64,000 bases of DNA, from contig OZ245718.1 in assembly GCA_965227045.1 (NCBI GenBank), positions 2,852,001-2,916,000 of the forward strand, given 5' to 3'. Source of the stretch: UBA10649 sp965227045. Its GTDB lineage: Bacteria; Actinomycetota; Actinomycetes; S36-B12. The position numbers were made by a program, and so were the translations under genes. Shown here piece by piece: positions 52,420 through 61,953 of this stretch. How positions within the stretch are numbered: position 1 is the first letter of the stretch; each line of letters begins with the position of its first letter. The notes under the pieces are model-generated. The model saw only the letters and a program-made list of their open reading frames with translations. It searched no databases and had not been told where the DNA came from.

Positions 52420-52933
52420 GACTCCGCAGGTGATCCGCGGCTTCGGCGTCACCTTCCTGACGATGTTCAAGAAGGTGGTCACCGAGCAGTATCCCGAGCA
52501 GAAGGTCCCGTCGAAGCCGCGCTTCCACGGCCGTCACCAGCTGAACCGCTGGGCCGACGGCCTGGAGAAGTGCGTCGGATGCGAACTGTGCGCCTGGGCG
52601 TGCCCCGCCGATGCCATCTTCGTCGAGGGCGCGAGCAACTCCGAGGCCGAGCGCTTCTCGCCAGGTGAGCGCTATGGCCGCGTCTACCAGATCAACTACC
52701 TGCGCTGCATCTTCTGCGGCCTGTGCATCGAGGCCTGCCCGACTCGCGCGCTGACCATGACCAACGAGTATGAACTGGCCGACGACAACCGTGCTGACCT
52801 GATCTTCGAGAAGAAGGACCTGCTGGCGCCGTTACTGCCGGGCATGGTCGCTCCTCCTCACGCGATGGTCCCGGGAACGAGCGAGAAGGACTACTACAGC
52901 AACACGATCACCGGGGCGGAGGCAGCGCCGTGA
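52412..52933 (+). CDS. nuoI: NADH-quinone oxidoreductase subunit I
   Basis: This 173-residue subunit is a ferredoxin-like protein with clusters N6a and N6b. Ligands are Cys54, Cys57, Cys60 and Cys64 (CVGCELCAWACP) and Cys99, Cys102, Cys105 and Cys109 (CIFCGLCIEACP), each with the expected 3+1 pattern. The second motif's Cys109 and the first motif's Cys64 would cross-serve the two clusters. ATG 52412 overlaps nuoH by 8 nt, and its stop overlaps the nuoJ start by 4 nt. Confidence 0.97.
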   Translation: MPETPQVIRGFGVTFLTMFKKVVTEQYPEQKVPSKPRFHGRHQLNRWADGLEKCVGCELCAWACPADAIFVEGASNSEAERFSPGERYGRVYQINYLRCIFCGLCIEACPTRALTMTNEYELADDNRADLIFEKKDLLAPLLPGMVAPPHAMVPGTSEKDYYSNTITGAEAAP

Positions 52934-53715
52934 CGGATGTCGTCTACCAGACGAGCACTGGCGAGGCCGTCGTGTTCTGGGTCTGTGCGATCCTCGCAGT
53001 GGCCGGTGCCCTGGGCATGATCTTGTCGAAGAAGGCCGTGCACAGCGCGCTGTGGATCGCCCTCACGATGATCAACCTCGCGGTGCTCTACGTCGCGAAC
53101 TCCGCGCCGTTCCTGGGCATGGTGCAGGTCATCGTCTACACGGGTGCCGTGATGATGCTGTTCCTCTTTGTGCTGATGGTCGTCGGCGTCGACTCATCCG
53201 ATTCCTTAATCGAGACGATCAAGGGGCAGCGAATCGCCTCGATCCTCTTCGTGCTCGGCATGGGCGTCCTGCTGGTCTGGGGAGTGGGCAACGGGCTGTC
53301 CGAGACCGGCACAGTCGGGCTCGACGCGGCCAACGCGGCCGATGGCGGCAACGTCCAGGGCATCGCGCACCTCATCTTCACGCGGTACCTCATCGCGTTC
53401 GAGGTCACGTCCGCGCTGCTCATCACAGCCGCGATGGGCGCGATGGTCCTCGCGCACCGCGACCGCTGGAAGGCGAATCCGACGCAGAAGGAGCTGTCGC
53501 AGGAGCGCTTCCGCGGCGGCCACCATGCAGGCAACCTGCCTGCGCCTGGCGTGTACGCACGCCACAACGCCGTCGATACGCCGGCACTGCTGCCCGATGG
53601 CAGCGTCAGCGAGATCAGCGTTCCCGAGCCCGTGCGCGCGCGCGGCGACATCCGTCCGGTTGATCACTCCGACATGGGAGAGGTCAAGGAGATCGCGGAG
53701 GGCAACAGCGAATGA
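52930..53715 (+). CDS. nuoJ: NADH-quinone oxidoreductase subunit J
   Basis: This 261-residue membrane subunit has five helices in its first 180 residues. MVQVIVYTGAVMMLFLFVLM near residue 73 contains the pi-bulge helix that couples quinone reduction to proton pumping. A cytoplasmic tail of about 85 residues is hydrophilic, Glu/Asp-rich and variable. It starts at GTG 52930, overlapping nuoI by 4 nt. Its stop overlaps the nuoK start by 4 nt. Confidence 0.95.
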   Translation: MTDVVYQTSTGEAVVFWVCAILAVAGALGMILSKKAVHSALWIALTMINLAVLYVANSAPFLGMVQVIVYTGAVMMLFLFVLMVVGVDSSDSLIETIKGQRIASILFVLGMGVLLVWGVGNGLSETGTVGLDAANAADGGNVQGIAHLIFTRYLIAFEVTSALLITAAMGAMVLAHRDRWKANPTQKELSQERFRGGHHAGNLPAPGVYARHNAVDTPALLPDGSVSEISVPEPVRARGDIRPVDHSDMGEVKEIAEGNSE

Positions 53716-54011
53716 ACCCCTCGAACTACGTGATGCTCTCGGCGATCCTGTTCAGCATCGGCGCGCTCGGTGTGCTTGTTCGGCGCAACGCGATCATCGT
53801 GTTCATGTCTGTCGAGCTCATGCTCAACGCCGCCAACCTTGCCTTCGTCGCCTTCGCGCGGATGAACGGCAACCTCGACGGTCAGGTCGTGGCGTTCTTC
53901 GTGATGGTCGTGGCTGCCGCTGAGGTCGTCGTCGGCCTGGCGATCATCGTCACGATCTTCCGAACCCGACGATCGGCGTCCATCGACGAACCGAATCTCT
54001 TGAAGTACTAG
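53712..54011 (+). CDS. nuoK: NADH-quinone oxidoreductase subunit K
   Basis: This 99-residue subunit has three helices. The two conserved membrane Glu residues are in FMSVELMLNAANLAFVAF near residue 36 and AAAEVVVGLAIIV near 72. These form part of the proton channel between NuoJ and NuoN. ATG 53712 overlaps nuoJ by 4 nt. It is followed by 26 nt before nuoL. Confidence 0.96.
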   Translation: MNPSNYVMLSAILFSIGALGVLVRRNAIIVFMSVELMLNAANLAFVAFARMNGNLDGQVVAFFVMVVAAAEVVVGLAIIVTIFRTRRSASIDEPNLLKY

Positions 54012-54037
54012 CCGATGACGACGAATAGGAACGCACT

Positions 54038-55930
54038 GTGACGACGATCATGCCCGCCGAGGGGGTGTTCTCCCTCGTCTGGGTGCTCATTGCGCTGCCG
54101 CTCGCCGGTGGTGCGATCTTGATCTTCGGCGGTCGCCGGACGAACAAGTGGGGCCCGTACCTCGGCATCCTGACGGTCGCTGCGTCGGCGGCAATAGCCA
54201 TCGTGATGCTGCTGCAGATGATGCAGGCCGGTGCGGACGAGCGCACGTACGGTCAGACGCTCTTCTCGTGGGTCTTTGCCGGGTCGTTCCAGGCTGACAT
54301 GGCGTTCCAGCTCGACCAGTTGTCAATCTGCTTCGTGCTGCTCATCACGGTGGTCGGCACGCTGATCCATATCTACTCGCTCGGCTACATGTCGCATGAC
54401 CCGAACCGACGCAAGTTCTTCGGCTACCTGAACCTGTTCATCGCGGCGATGCTCCTGCTCGTTCTCGCCAACAACTTCCTCCTCCTCTACGTCGGGTGGG
54501 AGGGAGTAGGGCTCGCCAGTTACCTCCTCATCGGCTTCTGGCAGCACAAGCCCACGGCCGCGGCGGCCGCGAAGAAGGCCTTCATCATCAACCGCATCGG
54601 TGATGTCGGCCTCAGCCTCGCGATCATGCTGATGTTCGTGACCTTCGGCACCGTCGACTTCCAGGCCGTGTTCGGCTCGGCCGGCAAGGCAACCGAGGGA
54701 ACGCTCACGGCGATCGGCCTCCTCCTCCTCCTCGCTGCCTGCGGAAAGTCCGCTCAGTTCCCCCTGCACTCGTGGCTACTCGACGCGATGGAAGGCCCCA
54801 CTCCGGTGTCGGCTCTGATCCACGCCGCGACGATGGTCACCGCGGGTGTCTACCTGATCGTGCGCAGCAACGCGATCTTCGATATCGCACTGTGGGCCGC
54901 GACGGCCGTCATCATCATCGGCGTCATCACGATGCTGCTCGGCGCGCTGATCGGCTCAGCGAAGGACGACATCAAGAAGTCGCTCGCGGGATCGACGATG
55001 AGCCAGATCGGGTACATGATCACGGCTGCAGGACTGGGCCCGATCGGTTACGTCTTCGCGATCTTCCACCTGCTCACCCATGGCGTCTTCAAGGCCGGGC
55101 TGTTCCTCGGTGCCGGATCGGTCATGCACGCGATGCGCGACAACGTGAACATGCGTCGCTTCGGCGCGCTGCGTGCCGCGATGGTTGTGACGTGGCTGAC
55201 GTTCCTTGCCTGCACGCTGTCGATCATGGGCATCCCTCCCTTCTCGGGCTTCTGGTCCAAGGACTCGATCATTCACGCAGCCTTCGAGAAGAGCACCCTC
55301 GTCGGCATTCTCGGCATGCTCGCAGCAGGCATCACCGGCTTCTACATGACCCGAATGGTCGGCATGACCTTCCTCGGCAAGGCGCGCTGGGAGGATGACG
55401 AGCATCCGCACGAGTCGCCCAAGGTGATGACGATCCCGCTGATCATCCTGGCCTTCGGGGCGATCACCCTCGGTGCTGCGCTTTTGTACTGGGGCAACAT
55501 CGAGACATGGCTGGAGCCGGTCACCGGCCTGGAGACCTCGCACCTGCCTCTTCCCGAATGGGCATACGAGGCGATCACGCTTGTCATCGTGCTCATCGGC
55601 GCGGGCATCGCATTCGCGACCTTCGTCCGTCGTGCAGTTCCCGTCGACCCGCCCCGCGGCAATGTCTACACGCGGGCGGCGCGCGAGAGCTTCTACGACG
55701 ACGCAATCAACGACGCACTCGTCGTCCAGCCGACCTACTACGCCTCACGCTGGCTGGTCTGGTTCGACAACAAGGGCGTTGACGGCTTTGTGAACGGCAG
55801 CGCCGCGTTCGTCGGCGGGCTCTCGGGCCGCCTGCGTCGCTACCAGACCGGCTTCGCGCGGTCGTACGCCCTCTCGATGGTGGGAGGCGCCGTTCTCGTC
55901 GTCCTCGCCCTGGTCTTGGTGAGGATCTAG
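54038..55930 (+). CDS. nuoL: NADH-quinone oxidoreductase subunit L
   Basis: This 630-residue antiporter-like proton-pumping subunit has about 15-16 helices including the lateral helix HL. The key Glu is in VGWEGVGLASYLLIGFW near residue 152, and the Lys-bearing helix has LHSWLLDAMEGPTPVSALIHAATM-like sequence near 245. Its C-terminal amphipathic helix runs along the membrane arm. It starts at GTG 54038. The stop overlaps the nuoM start by 1 nt (TAGTG). Confidence 0.97.
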   Translation: MTTIMPAEGVFSLVWVLIALPLAGGAILIFGGRRTNKWGPYLGILTVAASAAIAIVMLLQMMQAGADERTYGQTLFSWVFAGSFQADMAFQLDQLSICFVLLITVVGTLIHIYSLGYMSHDPNRRKFFGYLNLFIAAMLLLVLANNFLLLYVGWEGVGLASYLLIGFWQHKPTAAAAAKKAFIINRIGDVGLSLAIMLMFVTFGTVDFQAVFGSAGKATEGTLTAIGLLLLLAACGKSAQFPLHSWLLDAMEGPTPVSALIHAATMVTAGVYLIVRSNAIFDIALWAATAVIIIGVITMLLGALIGSAKDDIKKSLAGSTMSQIGYMITAAGLGPIGYVFAIFHLLTHGVFKAGLFLGAGSVMHAMRDNVNMRRFGALRAAMVVTWLTFLACTLSIMGIPPFSGFWSKDSIIHAAFEKSTLVGILGMLAAGITGFYMTRMVGMTFLGKARWEDDEHPHESPKVMTIPLIILAFGAITLGAALLYWGNIETWLEPVTGLETSHLPLPEWAYEAITLVIVLIGAGIAFATFVRRAVPVDPPRGNVYTRAARESFYDDAINDALVVQPTYYASRWLVWFDNKGVDGFVNGSAAFVGGLSGRLRRYQTGFARSYALSMVGGAVLVVLALVLVRI

Positions 55931-57483
55931 TGACCTCGTTCCCGTGGCTGACGACGCTCGGACTGGTTCCGCTCGTCGGTGGCATCCTCGTCGCCCTGCT
56001 GCCCAAGGGCCGTACTCTGCTCGCGAAGCAGGTGGCGTTCGGCGTCGCTCTCCTGACTCTCGGTCTGACGATCGCGATGGCGCTGCAGTTCAACGGCGAC
56101 TCGCCCGAGCCGTTCCAGTTCGTCGAGTCCCACTCGTGGATCCCGACGTTCGGCATCTCATACTCGGTGGGCATCGACGGCATCGCGCTGGTACTCATTG
56201 CGCTCGCGACCACGCTCGTACCCATCGTCATCCTGGCCGGTTGGAACGATGCTGACGACAGCCGAGGCAGCGTCAAGGGTTACTTCGCGCTGATCCTCGT
56301 ACTCGAGACCTTGATCATCGGTGTCTTCGCCGCTACGGACGTCTTCTTGTTCTACGTCTTCTTCGAGGCGATGCTGCTGCCGGTCTACTTCATGATCGGT
56401 CGCTACGGCGGACCGCAGCGCTCGTACGCAGCCGTGAAGTTCCTGCTGTACAGCCTTCTCGGCGGTCTGTTCATGCTCGCGTCGATGATCGGGCTCTACG
56501 TGGTCTCCGCGCAGATCACCGGTACCGGCACCTTCGACTTCATCGCTCTGACCGGCCTGAACATGGACGAGACGACGCAGAAGATCCTGTTCCTGGGATT
56601 CTTCTTCGCATTCGCGGTCAAGGCGCCGCTGTGGCCCTTCCACACCTGGCTTCCCGACGCCGCAGCGGAGGCCAAGCCCGGAACCGCAGTGCTGCTGATC
56701 GGCGTGCTCGACAAGGTCGGCACGTTCGGAATGATTCGCTACTGCCTGCCGATCTTCCCGGCGGCCTCGGACTTCTACGCACCAATCGTCATAGGAATGG
56801 CCCTGGTCGGCATCTTCTATGGTGCGTTCGTCGCGCTGAGCCAGACCGACATGAAGCGACTGTTCGCCTACTCGTCGATGTCCCACTTCGGGTTCATCGC
56901 GCTCGGCATCTTCGTGTTCACGACTGCGGGCCAGAGCGGCTCGGTCGTCTACATGGTCGCGCACGGTCTCTCGACGGCCGCGCTGTTCCTGACCGCGGGC
57001 TTCCTTATGACCCGCTACCGCGGTTCGAGCACGATCTCGGACTACGCGGGCGTCAACAAGCCGGCTCCGGTGCTCGCGGGCTTCTTCCTCATCGCCGCCC
57101 TGTCCTCCCTCGCGCTGCCGGGCCTCATCTCGTTCGTCGGCGAGTTCTTGGTGCTGGTCGGGACGTTCGAGCGTTACATGTGGGTCGGTGCGCTCGCGAC
57201 GCTGGGGATTGTCATCACGGCCGCCTACGTGCTCCGCCTCTACCAGCGCTCGATGACCGGTCCGTTGAAGCCCGAACTTGAAGGCATGCGCGACCTCGGA
57301 GGGCGGGAGGTCACCGCCCTGGTGCCGATTGCCGCGCTGACGATCGTGCTCGGCCTCTTCCCGGCTCCGATCCTCAATGTGATCAATCCTGCGGTCGACC
57401 GGGTGATGACGACTATCGGGGCAACGGACCCTGCGCCCACCGTCCCGGTATCCGAAGCCGCTGTTGAAGGGACCGACAAGTGA
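55930..57483 (+). CDS. nuoM: NADH-quinone oxidoreductase subunit M
   Basis: This 517-residue antiporter-like proton-pumping subunit has about 14 helices. The Glu helix is FYVFFEAMLLPVYFMIGRYG-like near residue 145. The Lys helix has FHTWLPDAAAEAKPGTAVLL near 238, and SQTDMKRLFAYSSMSHFGF is near 300. It starts at GTG 55930, overlapping nuoL by 1 nt. Its stop overlaps the nuoN start by 4 nt. Confidence 0.97.
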   Translation: MTSFPWLTTLGLVPLVGGILVALLPKGRTLLAKQVAFGVALLTLGLTIAMALQFNGDSPEPFQFVESHSWIPTFGISYSVGIDGIALVLIALATTLVPIVILAGWNDADDSRGSVKGYFALILVLETLIIGVFAATDVFLFYVFFEAMLLPVYFMIGRYGGPQRSYAAVKFLLYSLLGGLFMLASMIGLYVVSAQITGTGTFDFIALTGLNMDETTQKILFLGFFFAFAVKAPLWPFHTWLPDAAAEAKPGTAVLLIGVLDKVGTFGMIRYCLPIFPAASDFYAPIVIGMALVGIFYGAFVALSQTDMKRLFAYSSMSHFGFIALGIFVFTTAGQSGSVVYMVAHGLSTAALFLTAGFLMTRYRGSSTISDYAGVNKPAPVLAGFFLIAALSSLALPGLISFVGEFLVLVGTFERYMWVGALATLGIVITAAYVLRLYQRSMTGPLKPELEGMRDLGGREVTALVPIAALTIVLGLFPAPILNVINPAVDRVMTTIGATDPAPTVPVSEAAVEGTDK

Positions 57484-59057
57484 GCGCCCTGATCTCGGCC
57501 GCGAGCGTGGCGGCCGACAACCAGCCCGATTTCGTGCTGGCCTCGATCAACTACTCGGCGATCGCACCGATCCTCATCATCTTCGGTGCGGCCATCGCCT
57601 CGGTTCTCGTCGAGGCCTTCGCACCCCGCAAGGCGCGTCGTCCGCTACAGCTGGTCATCGTCCTTGGCTCGCTGGTCGCCGCGCTGATCGTCGTCATCTC
57701 ACTCGCCGGCACCCGACTCATCACCGCCGACGGTGCCCTGGCGATCGACGGGCCGACACTTGTCATGCAGGGCACGCTGCTGGTCATCGCGCTGCTCGGC
57801 GCACTGCTCATGGCCGAGCGCACGATCGATCCGCTGGGCGATGCCTTCGCGCCTCGAGCCTCGGCGCTCCCGGGCTCCGAGGACGAGAAGCAGTTCACCG
57901 AGCGCGGCTACCTGCAGACCGAGATCTGGCCGTTCTTCCTCTTCGCGCTGATGGGAATGCTCATCTTCCCGGCCGCCAACGACCTGCTGTTGATGTTCGT
58001 GGCGCTCGAGGTCATGTCGCTTCCGCTGTACCTGCTCGCCGGCATGGCGCGCCGCCGCCGCCTGCTGTCGCAGGAGGCCTCGCTCAAGTACTTCCTCCTG
58101 GGAGCCTTCTCCTCGGCCTTCTTCCTGTACGGCACCGCGATGCTCTACGGATACAGCGGCACCGTCTCCCTCGTCGGCATCGCCGATGCGCTGACCGCGA
58201 AGCCCAGTGAGGCCTCGCTGGTCACTATCGGAGTCGCACTCCTGATCGTCGGCCTGCTCTTCAAGGTCGCGGCCGTGCCGTTCCACCAGTGGACTCCCGA
58301 CGTCTACCAGGGCGCGCCCACTCCGGTCACCGGATTCATGGCCGCGACGGTGAAGATCGCGGCGTTCGGCGCGCTGCTGCGCGTGTTGTACGTGGGCCTC
58401 GGCGGGATGCGATGGGACTGGGAGCCGATGCTGTGGGTCATCGCGATCCTCACCATGCTCGTCGGTTCCATCGTTGCGATCACTCAGACAGACATCAAGC
58501 GGATGCTCGCGTACTCCTCGATCGCGCAGGCCGGCTTCATCCTCGTCGGCGTCGTGTCGGTGAGCCGCGAGGGACTCGCGGCCTCGATGTTCTACCTGAT
58601 CGCCTATGCCTTCACCACCATCGGTGCGTTCGCAGTCGTGTCGATGGTCCGTGACTCCTCCGGAGAGGCCAACCACCTGTCCAAGTGGGCTGGGCTTGGC
58701 AAGAGATCCCCACTCGTAGCAGGGGTGTTCGCCCTGTTCATGCTCTCCCTCGCCGGTATTCCGCTCACCAGCGGGTTCATCGGGAAGTTCGGCGTGTTCA
58801 CCGCTGCAATTGCATCAGGGGCCACCTGGTTGGTCATCGTGGCCGTGGTCGCCAGCCTGATCGCGGCCTTCTTCTACGCCCGCGTCATCGTGCTGATGTT
58901 CTTCTCCGAGCCGACCGAGGACACTGCTTCGGTCGTTGTTCCGTCGGCCTTCACGACAGTTGCGCTCGCAGCGGCCGCGACGGTCACAATCGTTCTCGGA
59001 ATTGTCCCGCAGCCCGTGCTCGAACTGGTGAGCAATGCTGACGTATTCATCCGGTAG
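57480..59057 (+). CDS. nuoN: NADH-quinone oxidoreductase subunit N
   Basis: This 525-residue antiporter-like subunit has about 14 helices. The Glu helix includes LMFVALEVMSLPLYLLAGMAR near residue 175, and the Lys helix has FHQWTPDVYQGAPTPVTGFMA near 268. SQTDIKRMLAYSS-like sequence (written ITQTDIKRMLAYSSIAQAGF) is near 335. It starts at GTG 57480. It is the last nuo gene; the prenyl synthase gene follows after 12 nt and may be on the same transcript. Confidence 0.97.
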   Translation: MSALISAASVAADNQPDFVLASINYSAIAPILIIFGAAIASVLVEAFAPRKARRPLQLVIVLGSLVAALIVVISLAGTRLITADGALAIDGPTLVMQGTLLVIALLGALLMAERTIDPLGDAFAPRASALPGSEDEKQFTERGYLQTEIWPFFLFALMGMLIFPAANDLLLMFVALEVMSLPLYLLAGMARRRRLLSQEASLKYFLLGAFSSAFFLYGTAMLYGYSGTVSLVGIADALTAKPSEASLVTIGVALLIVGLLFKVAAVPFHQWTPDVYQGAPTPVTGFMAATVKIAAFGALLRVLYVGLGGMRWDWEPMLWVIAILTMLVGSIVAITQTDIKRMLAYSSIAQAGFILVGVVSVSREGLAASMFYLIAYAFTTIGAFAVVSMVRDSSGEANHLSKWAGLGKRSPLVAGVFALFMLSLAGIPLTSGFIGKFGVFTAAIASGATWLVIVAVVASLIAAFFYARVIVLMFFSEPTEDTASVVVPSAFTTVALAAAATVTIVLGIVPQPVLELVSNADVFIR

Positions 59058-59069
59058 TACGTTGGCGCG

Positions 59070-60065
59070 GTGAGCGACACGCTTTTCGGCCTCGAGTTGC
59101 CGGATGCCGGTCTGGACGCTCGGCTGACCGTCGACATGGCGCGCGTCGAGGCCGAACTCCGTGAGGCGGTGGCGAGCGAGGATCAGTTCGTCGCGGATGC
59201 CTCGAGGTACCTGGTTGAGGCGGGCGGCAAGCGCTTTCGGCCACTACTCGTCCTGCTCGCCGCCCAGTTCGGGGATCCGGACGCGTGGGGCGTCGTGCCG
59301 GCGGGCGTCGTCGTCGAGCTCACGCATCTGGCGACGCTGTACCACGACGACGTGATGGACGAGGCGCAGCTCCGCAGGGGAGCCCAGTCGGCGAACGCGC
59401 GGTGGGACAACACGATCGCGATCCTCACGGGTGATTTCCTGTTTGCCCGCTCGTCGCGCATTCTTGCCGACCTCGGGCCTGAGGCCGTCCGGATCCAGGC
59501 TCACACATTCGAGCGCCTCTGCACCGGCCAGATCCGAGAGACCATCGGACCTCGCGACGGACAGGACCCGGTTGCGCACCACCTTGGTGTGGTCGCGGAC
59601 AAGACCGGGTCGCTGATCGCCGCGTCGGGCCGCTACGGCGCGCTCATGGCAGGAGCGCCGGCTGACGTCGTCGAGATCATGTCGCAGTTCGGGGAGCGCA
59701 TCGGCGTGGCCTTTCAGCTCGCCGACGACCTCGTTGACATCACCTCTGAGTCGATGCAGTCAGGAAAGACGCCGGGCACCGACCTGCGCGAGGGGATCCC
59801 GACGTTGGCTGCGCTGGTCGCGCTGGCGAGTACGGACGCCGCCGACGAGCGACTGCGGGACCTCGTGAGCAGGCCGCTGCCCGACGACGTGGAGCACGCC
59901 GAAGCGCTCGAACTGCTCCGTGCGCACCCCGCGCTGGATGTCGCGCGTGCCGAGGCGAGGCGTTGGTCGGACCTGGCCCGTGAATGCCTGGAGCCGTTGC
60001 CCGCGGGCTCGGCCCGCGATGTACTCGCGCTGCTGTGCGACTACGTCGTGTCACGCACCGGCTGA
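59070..60065 (+). CDS. All-trans polyprenyl diphosphate synthase (menaquinone side chain)
   Basis: This 331-residue trans-prenyltransferase extends an allylic diphosphate with isopentenyl diphosphate. The first Asp-rich motif DDVMD is at 93-97 and the second, DDLVD, at 219-223, with GGKRFRP at 52-58. Small residues (Ala-Thr-Leu-Tyr at 88-91) precede the first motif, so a long product (C35-C45) is likely. The position directly after nuoN, and the men genes in the window, support menaquinone tail synthesis for MenA. It starts at GTG 59070. It is convergent with the NHL gene by 4 nt. Confidence 0.92.
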   Translation: MSDTLFGLELPDAGLDARLTVDMARVEAELREAVASEDQFVADASRYLVEAGGKRFRPLLVLLAAQFGDPDAWGVVPAGVVVELTHLATLYHDDVMDEAQLRRGAQSANARWDNTIAILTGDFLFARSSRILADLGPEAVRIQAHTFERLCTGQIRETIGPRDGQDPVAHHLGVVADKTGSLIAASGRYGALMAGAPADVVEIMSQFGERIGVAFQLADDLVDITSESMQSGKTPGTDLREGIPTLAALVALASTDAADERLRDLVSRPLPDDVEHAEALELLRAHPALDVARAEARRWSDLARECLEPLPAGSARDVLALLCDYVVSRTG

Positions 60066-60069
60066 GGAC

Positions 60070-61068
60070 TTACTCAGGCACCAACCGGATCATTCGACCA
60101 CCCACCAGCCACTCGGTGACGTACAGACAGCCGTCTGGCCCGGCCACGATCCCGTGCGGCGTGCTGAATTGCCCGTCCCGCAGTTCCGGGCGGACGATCC
60201 GGCCGTCGGCGTCGTGTCGATTAGGCCACCCCGGTCGATCCCGCGACGGTTCGCCCGATCCGGACACCGTTCCGATGATCTGGTCGTTGCGGTCGAGAAC
60301 GCAGATGCGCGCATCCAGTTCCGCCACGTACATGTTCTCCCCGATCACGGCGAACCCGCCGGGGCTGACCAGGTCGTCGACGACTCGAAGGAACGTGCCC
60401 TCGAGGTCGTAGACCTGAAGGCGCGCGTTGCTGCGGTCGGCGACGTACAGCTCGGGCTCACCTCGTCGCCGGTCGACTACCACCGCGTGGGGGCGCGAGA
60501 ACCGACCGGCGCCCTCGACTCCGCTGATCGTGCCGACGTAACTGCCGTCCGGGTCGTACGAGTGCACCAGGCTTTGGCCATACCCGTCGGCGACCCAGAT
60601 ACCCCCGCTGCCGCCGGCCCGCGTGCTGTCCACCGCTACGTGTGTCGGCGAGTAGTCGCCCGACGTGTACACGTCCAGGGGCGGGGTCGGCAGCCGCAGG
60701 AGTTCCTCTCCGTCGAGGCTGTACTTGACCACGGCGCCGGTCACCGGCCGCGACGACGGCTCGGTCAGGTAGGTGCCATCGTCGCGCTTGATTGGGATCT
60801 GGCCGTTGTCGGCAACCCACAGGGCATCGTCGTCTCCGTCCACCGTCAATCCGTGCGCTGCAGTGACGTCGATGTCGAAGCGCTTGTCCAGACGGCCGCC
60901 TGGAGTCAGCACGAGCACCTCCGACTCGCGGGCGGATACGGTCACCACGTAGCCGCGCGCCGTGGCTGCGATTCCATGGTGCGCCCAGCGGGGGGTTGGG
61001 GAGGGCCGGAATACCTCGGCGCCCCAGTCGGAATCCCATCGGAACCGGGTCGGGTCTGTCCTGTCCAT
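60070..61068 (-). CDS. NHL-repeat beta-propeller protein
   Basis: This 332-residue protein is built from NHL-type repeats, each with a core like HGLTVDGDDDALWVADNG, HVAVDSTRAGGSGGIWVADGYG, and HAVVVDRRRGEPELYVADR. This gives a likely six-bladed propeller. It resembles the family that includes peptidylglycine alpha-amidating lyase-like domains, and no enzyme residues are assigned. There is no signal peptide, so it appears cytoplasmic. It lies 6 nt downstream of the SDR gene at 61075 on the same strand, as an accessory-cluster operon. Confidence 0.82.
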   Translation of the reverse strand: MDRTDPTRFRWDSDWGAEVFRPSPTPRWAHHGIAATARGYVVTVSARESEVLVLTPGGRLDKRFDIDVTAAHGLTVDGDDDALWVADNGQIPIKRDDGTYLTEPSSRPVTGAVVKYSLDGEELLRLPTPPLDVYTSGDYSPTHVAVDSTRAGGSGGIWVADGYGQSLVHSYDPDGSYVGTISGVEGAGRFSRPHAVVVDRRRGEPELYVADRSNARLQVYDLEGTFLRVVDDLVSPGGFAVIGENMYVAELDARICVLDRNDQIIGTVSGSGEPSRDRPGWPNRHDADGRIVRPELRDGQFSTPHGIVAGPDGCLYVTEWLVGGRMIRLVPE

Positions 61069-61074
61069 GGACCG

Positions 61075-61818
61075 TCAGTGCATCACGAGGCCGCCGGTGA
61101 AATTGACCGCCTGACCGGTCATGTAGGCGGCCTCGTCGCTGAGTAGGAACCAGATCGCGCCCGCGCACTCGTCGGCCGAGGCGGCCCGCTTGAGCGGCAC
61201 GACCGCGTTGCGTTCGCGCGCGAGGTCGGCCACGTCGACGTCGCGCGCCAGCGCGACCTTCGCGAGCACGGCGTCCTGCATCGGTGTGTCGATGATCCCC
61301 GGGCAGATTGCGTTGACTCGCACGTTGCCGGAGGCGAAGGCGTAGGCGAACGAACGCGTCAGGCTGAGCACGGCGGCCTTCGACGACGCGTAGCCCGCGG
61401 CCTCGGTGGTCGTCGCAAGTTTCGCCGAACTCGAACTGAGGTTGACGATGGCTGAACCGGGCGCCATGCGTGCGCCAATCCTGGAGGTGAGATCCCACAC
61501 GGCGTGCACGTTGACGAGGTACACCCGCTCCAGGTCCGCCACGGTGACCTCGGTGATCGGCTTCAGCAGGATGATGCCCGCAGCATTGACGAGGAAGCGA
61601 CTGCCGGACGCCCGCTCGACGACGCTGTCGCGGTCGGCTGCCTGGCTGAGGTCCGCGCGCAGCACCTGCATGCCTTCCGCGGCAGCCCGATCCAGTCCGT
61701 CCTCGTCGCGATCCACGCCGAGGACGGCGAAGCCCTCGCGCACGAGTCGTCGCCCCACGGCCAGGCCGATCCCGCTGCCGGCACCTGTGACCACTGCCTG
61801 GATCTGTGAACTCACCAT
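61075..61818 (-). CDS. SDR family oxidoreductase (first of two)
   Basis: This 247-residue classical short-chain dehydrogenase/reductase has the cofactor loop TGAGSGIG at 11-18, NAAG at 78-81, and the catalytic Ser in NLSSSS near 128. Tyr143 and Lys147 are in YASSK. Asp36 in GVDRDED suggests NAD(H) preference. The C-terminal segment TGQAVNFTGGLVMH is typical. The substrate is unknown; it is co-directional with the NHL gene and divergent from a second SDR. A 7-bp inverted repeat lies 13 nt upstream of its ATG. Confidence 0.9.
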   Translation of the reverse strand: MVSSQIQAVVTGAGSGIGLAVGRRLVREGFAVLGVDRDEDGLDRAAAEGMQVLRADLSQAADRDSVVERASGSRFLVNAAGIILLKPITEVTVADLERVYLVNVHAVWDLTSRIGARMAPGSAIVNLSSSSAKLATTTEAAGYASSKAAVLSLTRSFAYAFASGNVRVNAICPGIIDTPMQDAVLAKVALARDVDVADLARERNAVVPLKRAASADECAGAIWFLLSDEAAYMTGQAVNFTGGLVMH

Positions 61819-61830
61819 GTCGATTCGCCT

Positions 61831-61850
61831 CCTCGTACCAGCCTACGAGG
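61831..61850. promoter_or_regulatory. Candidate operator: short inverted repeat between the divergent SDR genes
   Basis: CCTCGTA (61831-61837) and TACGAGG (61844-61850) form perfect 7-bp arms around 6 nt. The site is 13-32 nt upstream of the minus-strand SDR start. It has a dyad form and a position that would suit a local regulator, but no regulator gene is seen nearby and chance is possible. Confidence 0.3.
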
Positions 61851-61953
61851 CAGCCGGAGCGGTGTCCGGAAAACCTAGAATCGATACCAGAAAGGATTGT
61901 GGGAGATTCGCGGGAGGGCTAGGGTTTGAGCACCCGGGCAGTGGAGGCGACAG

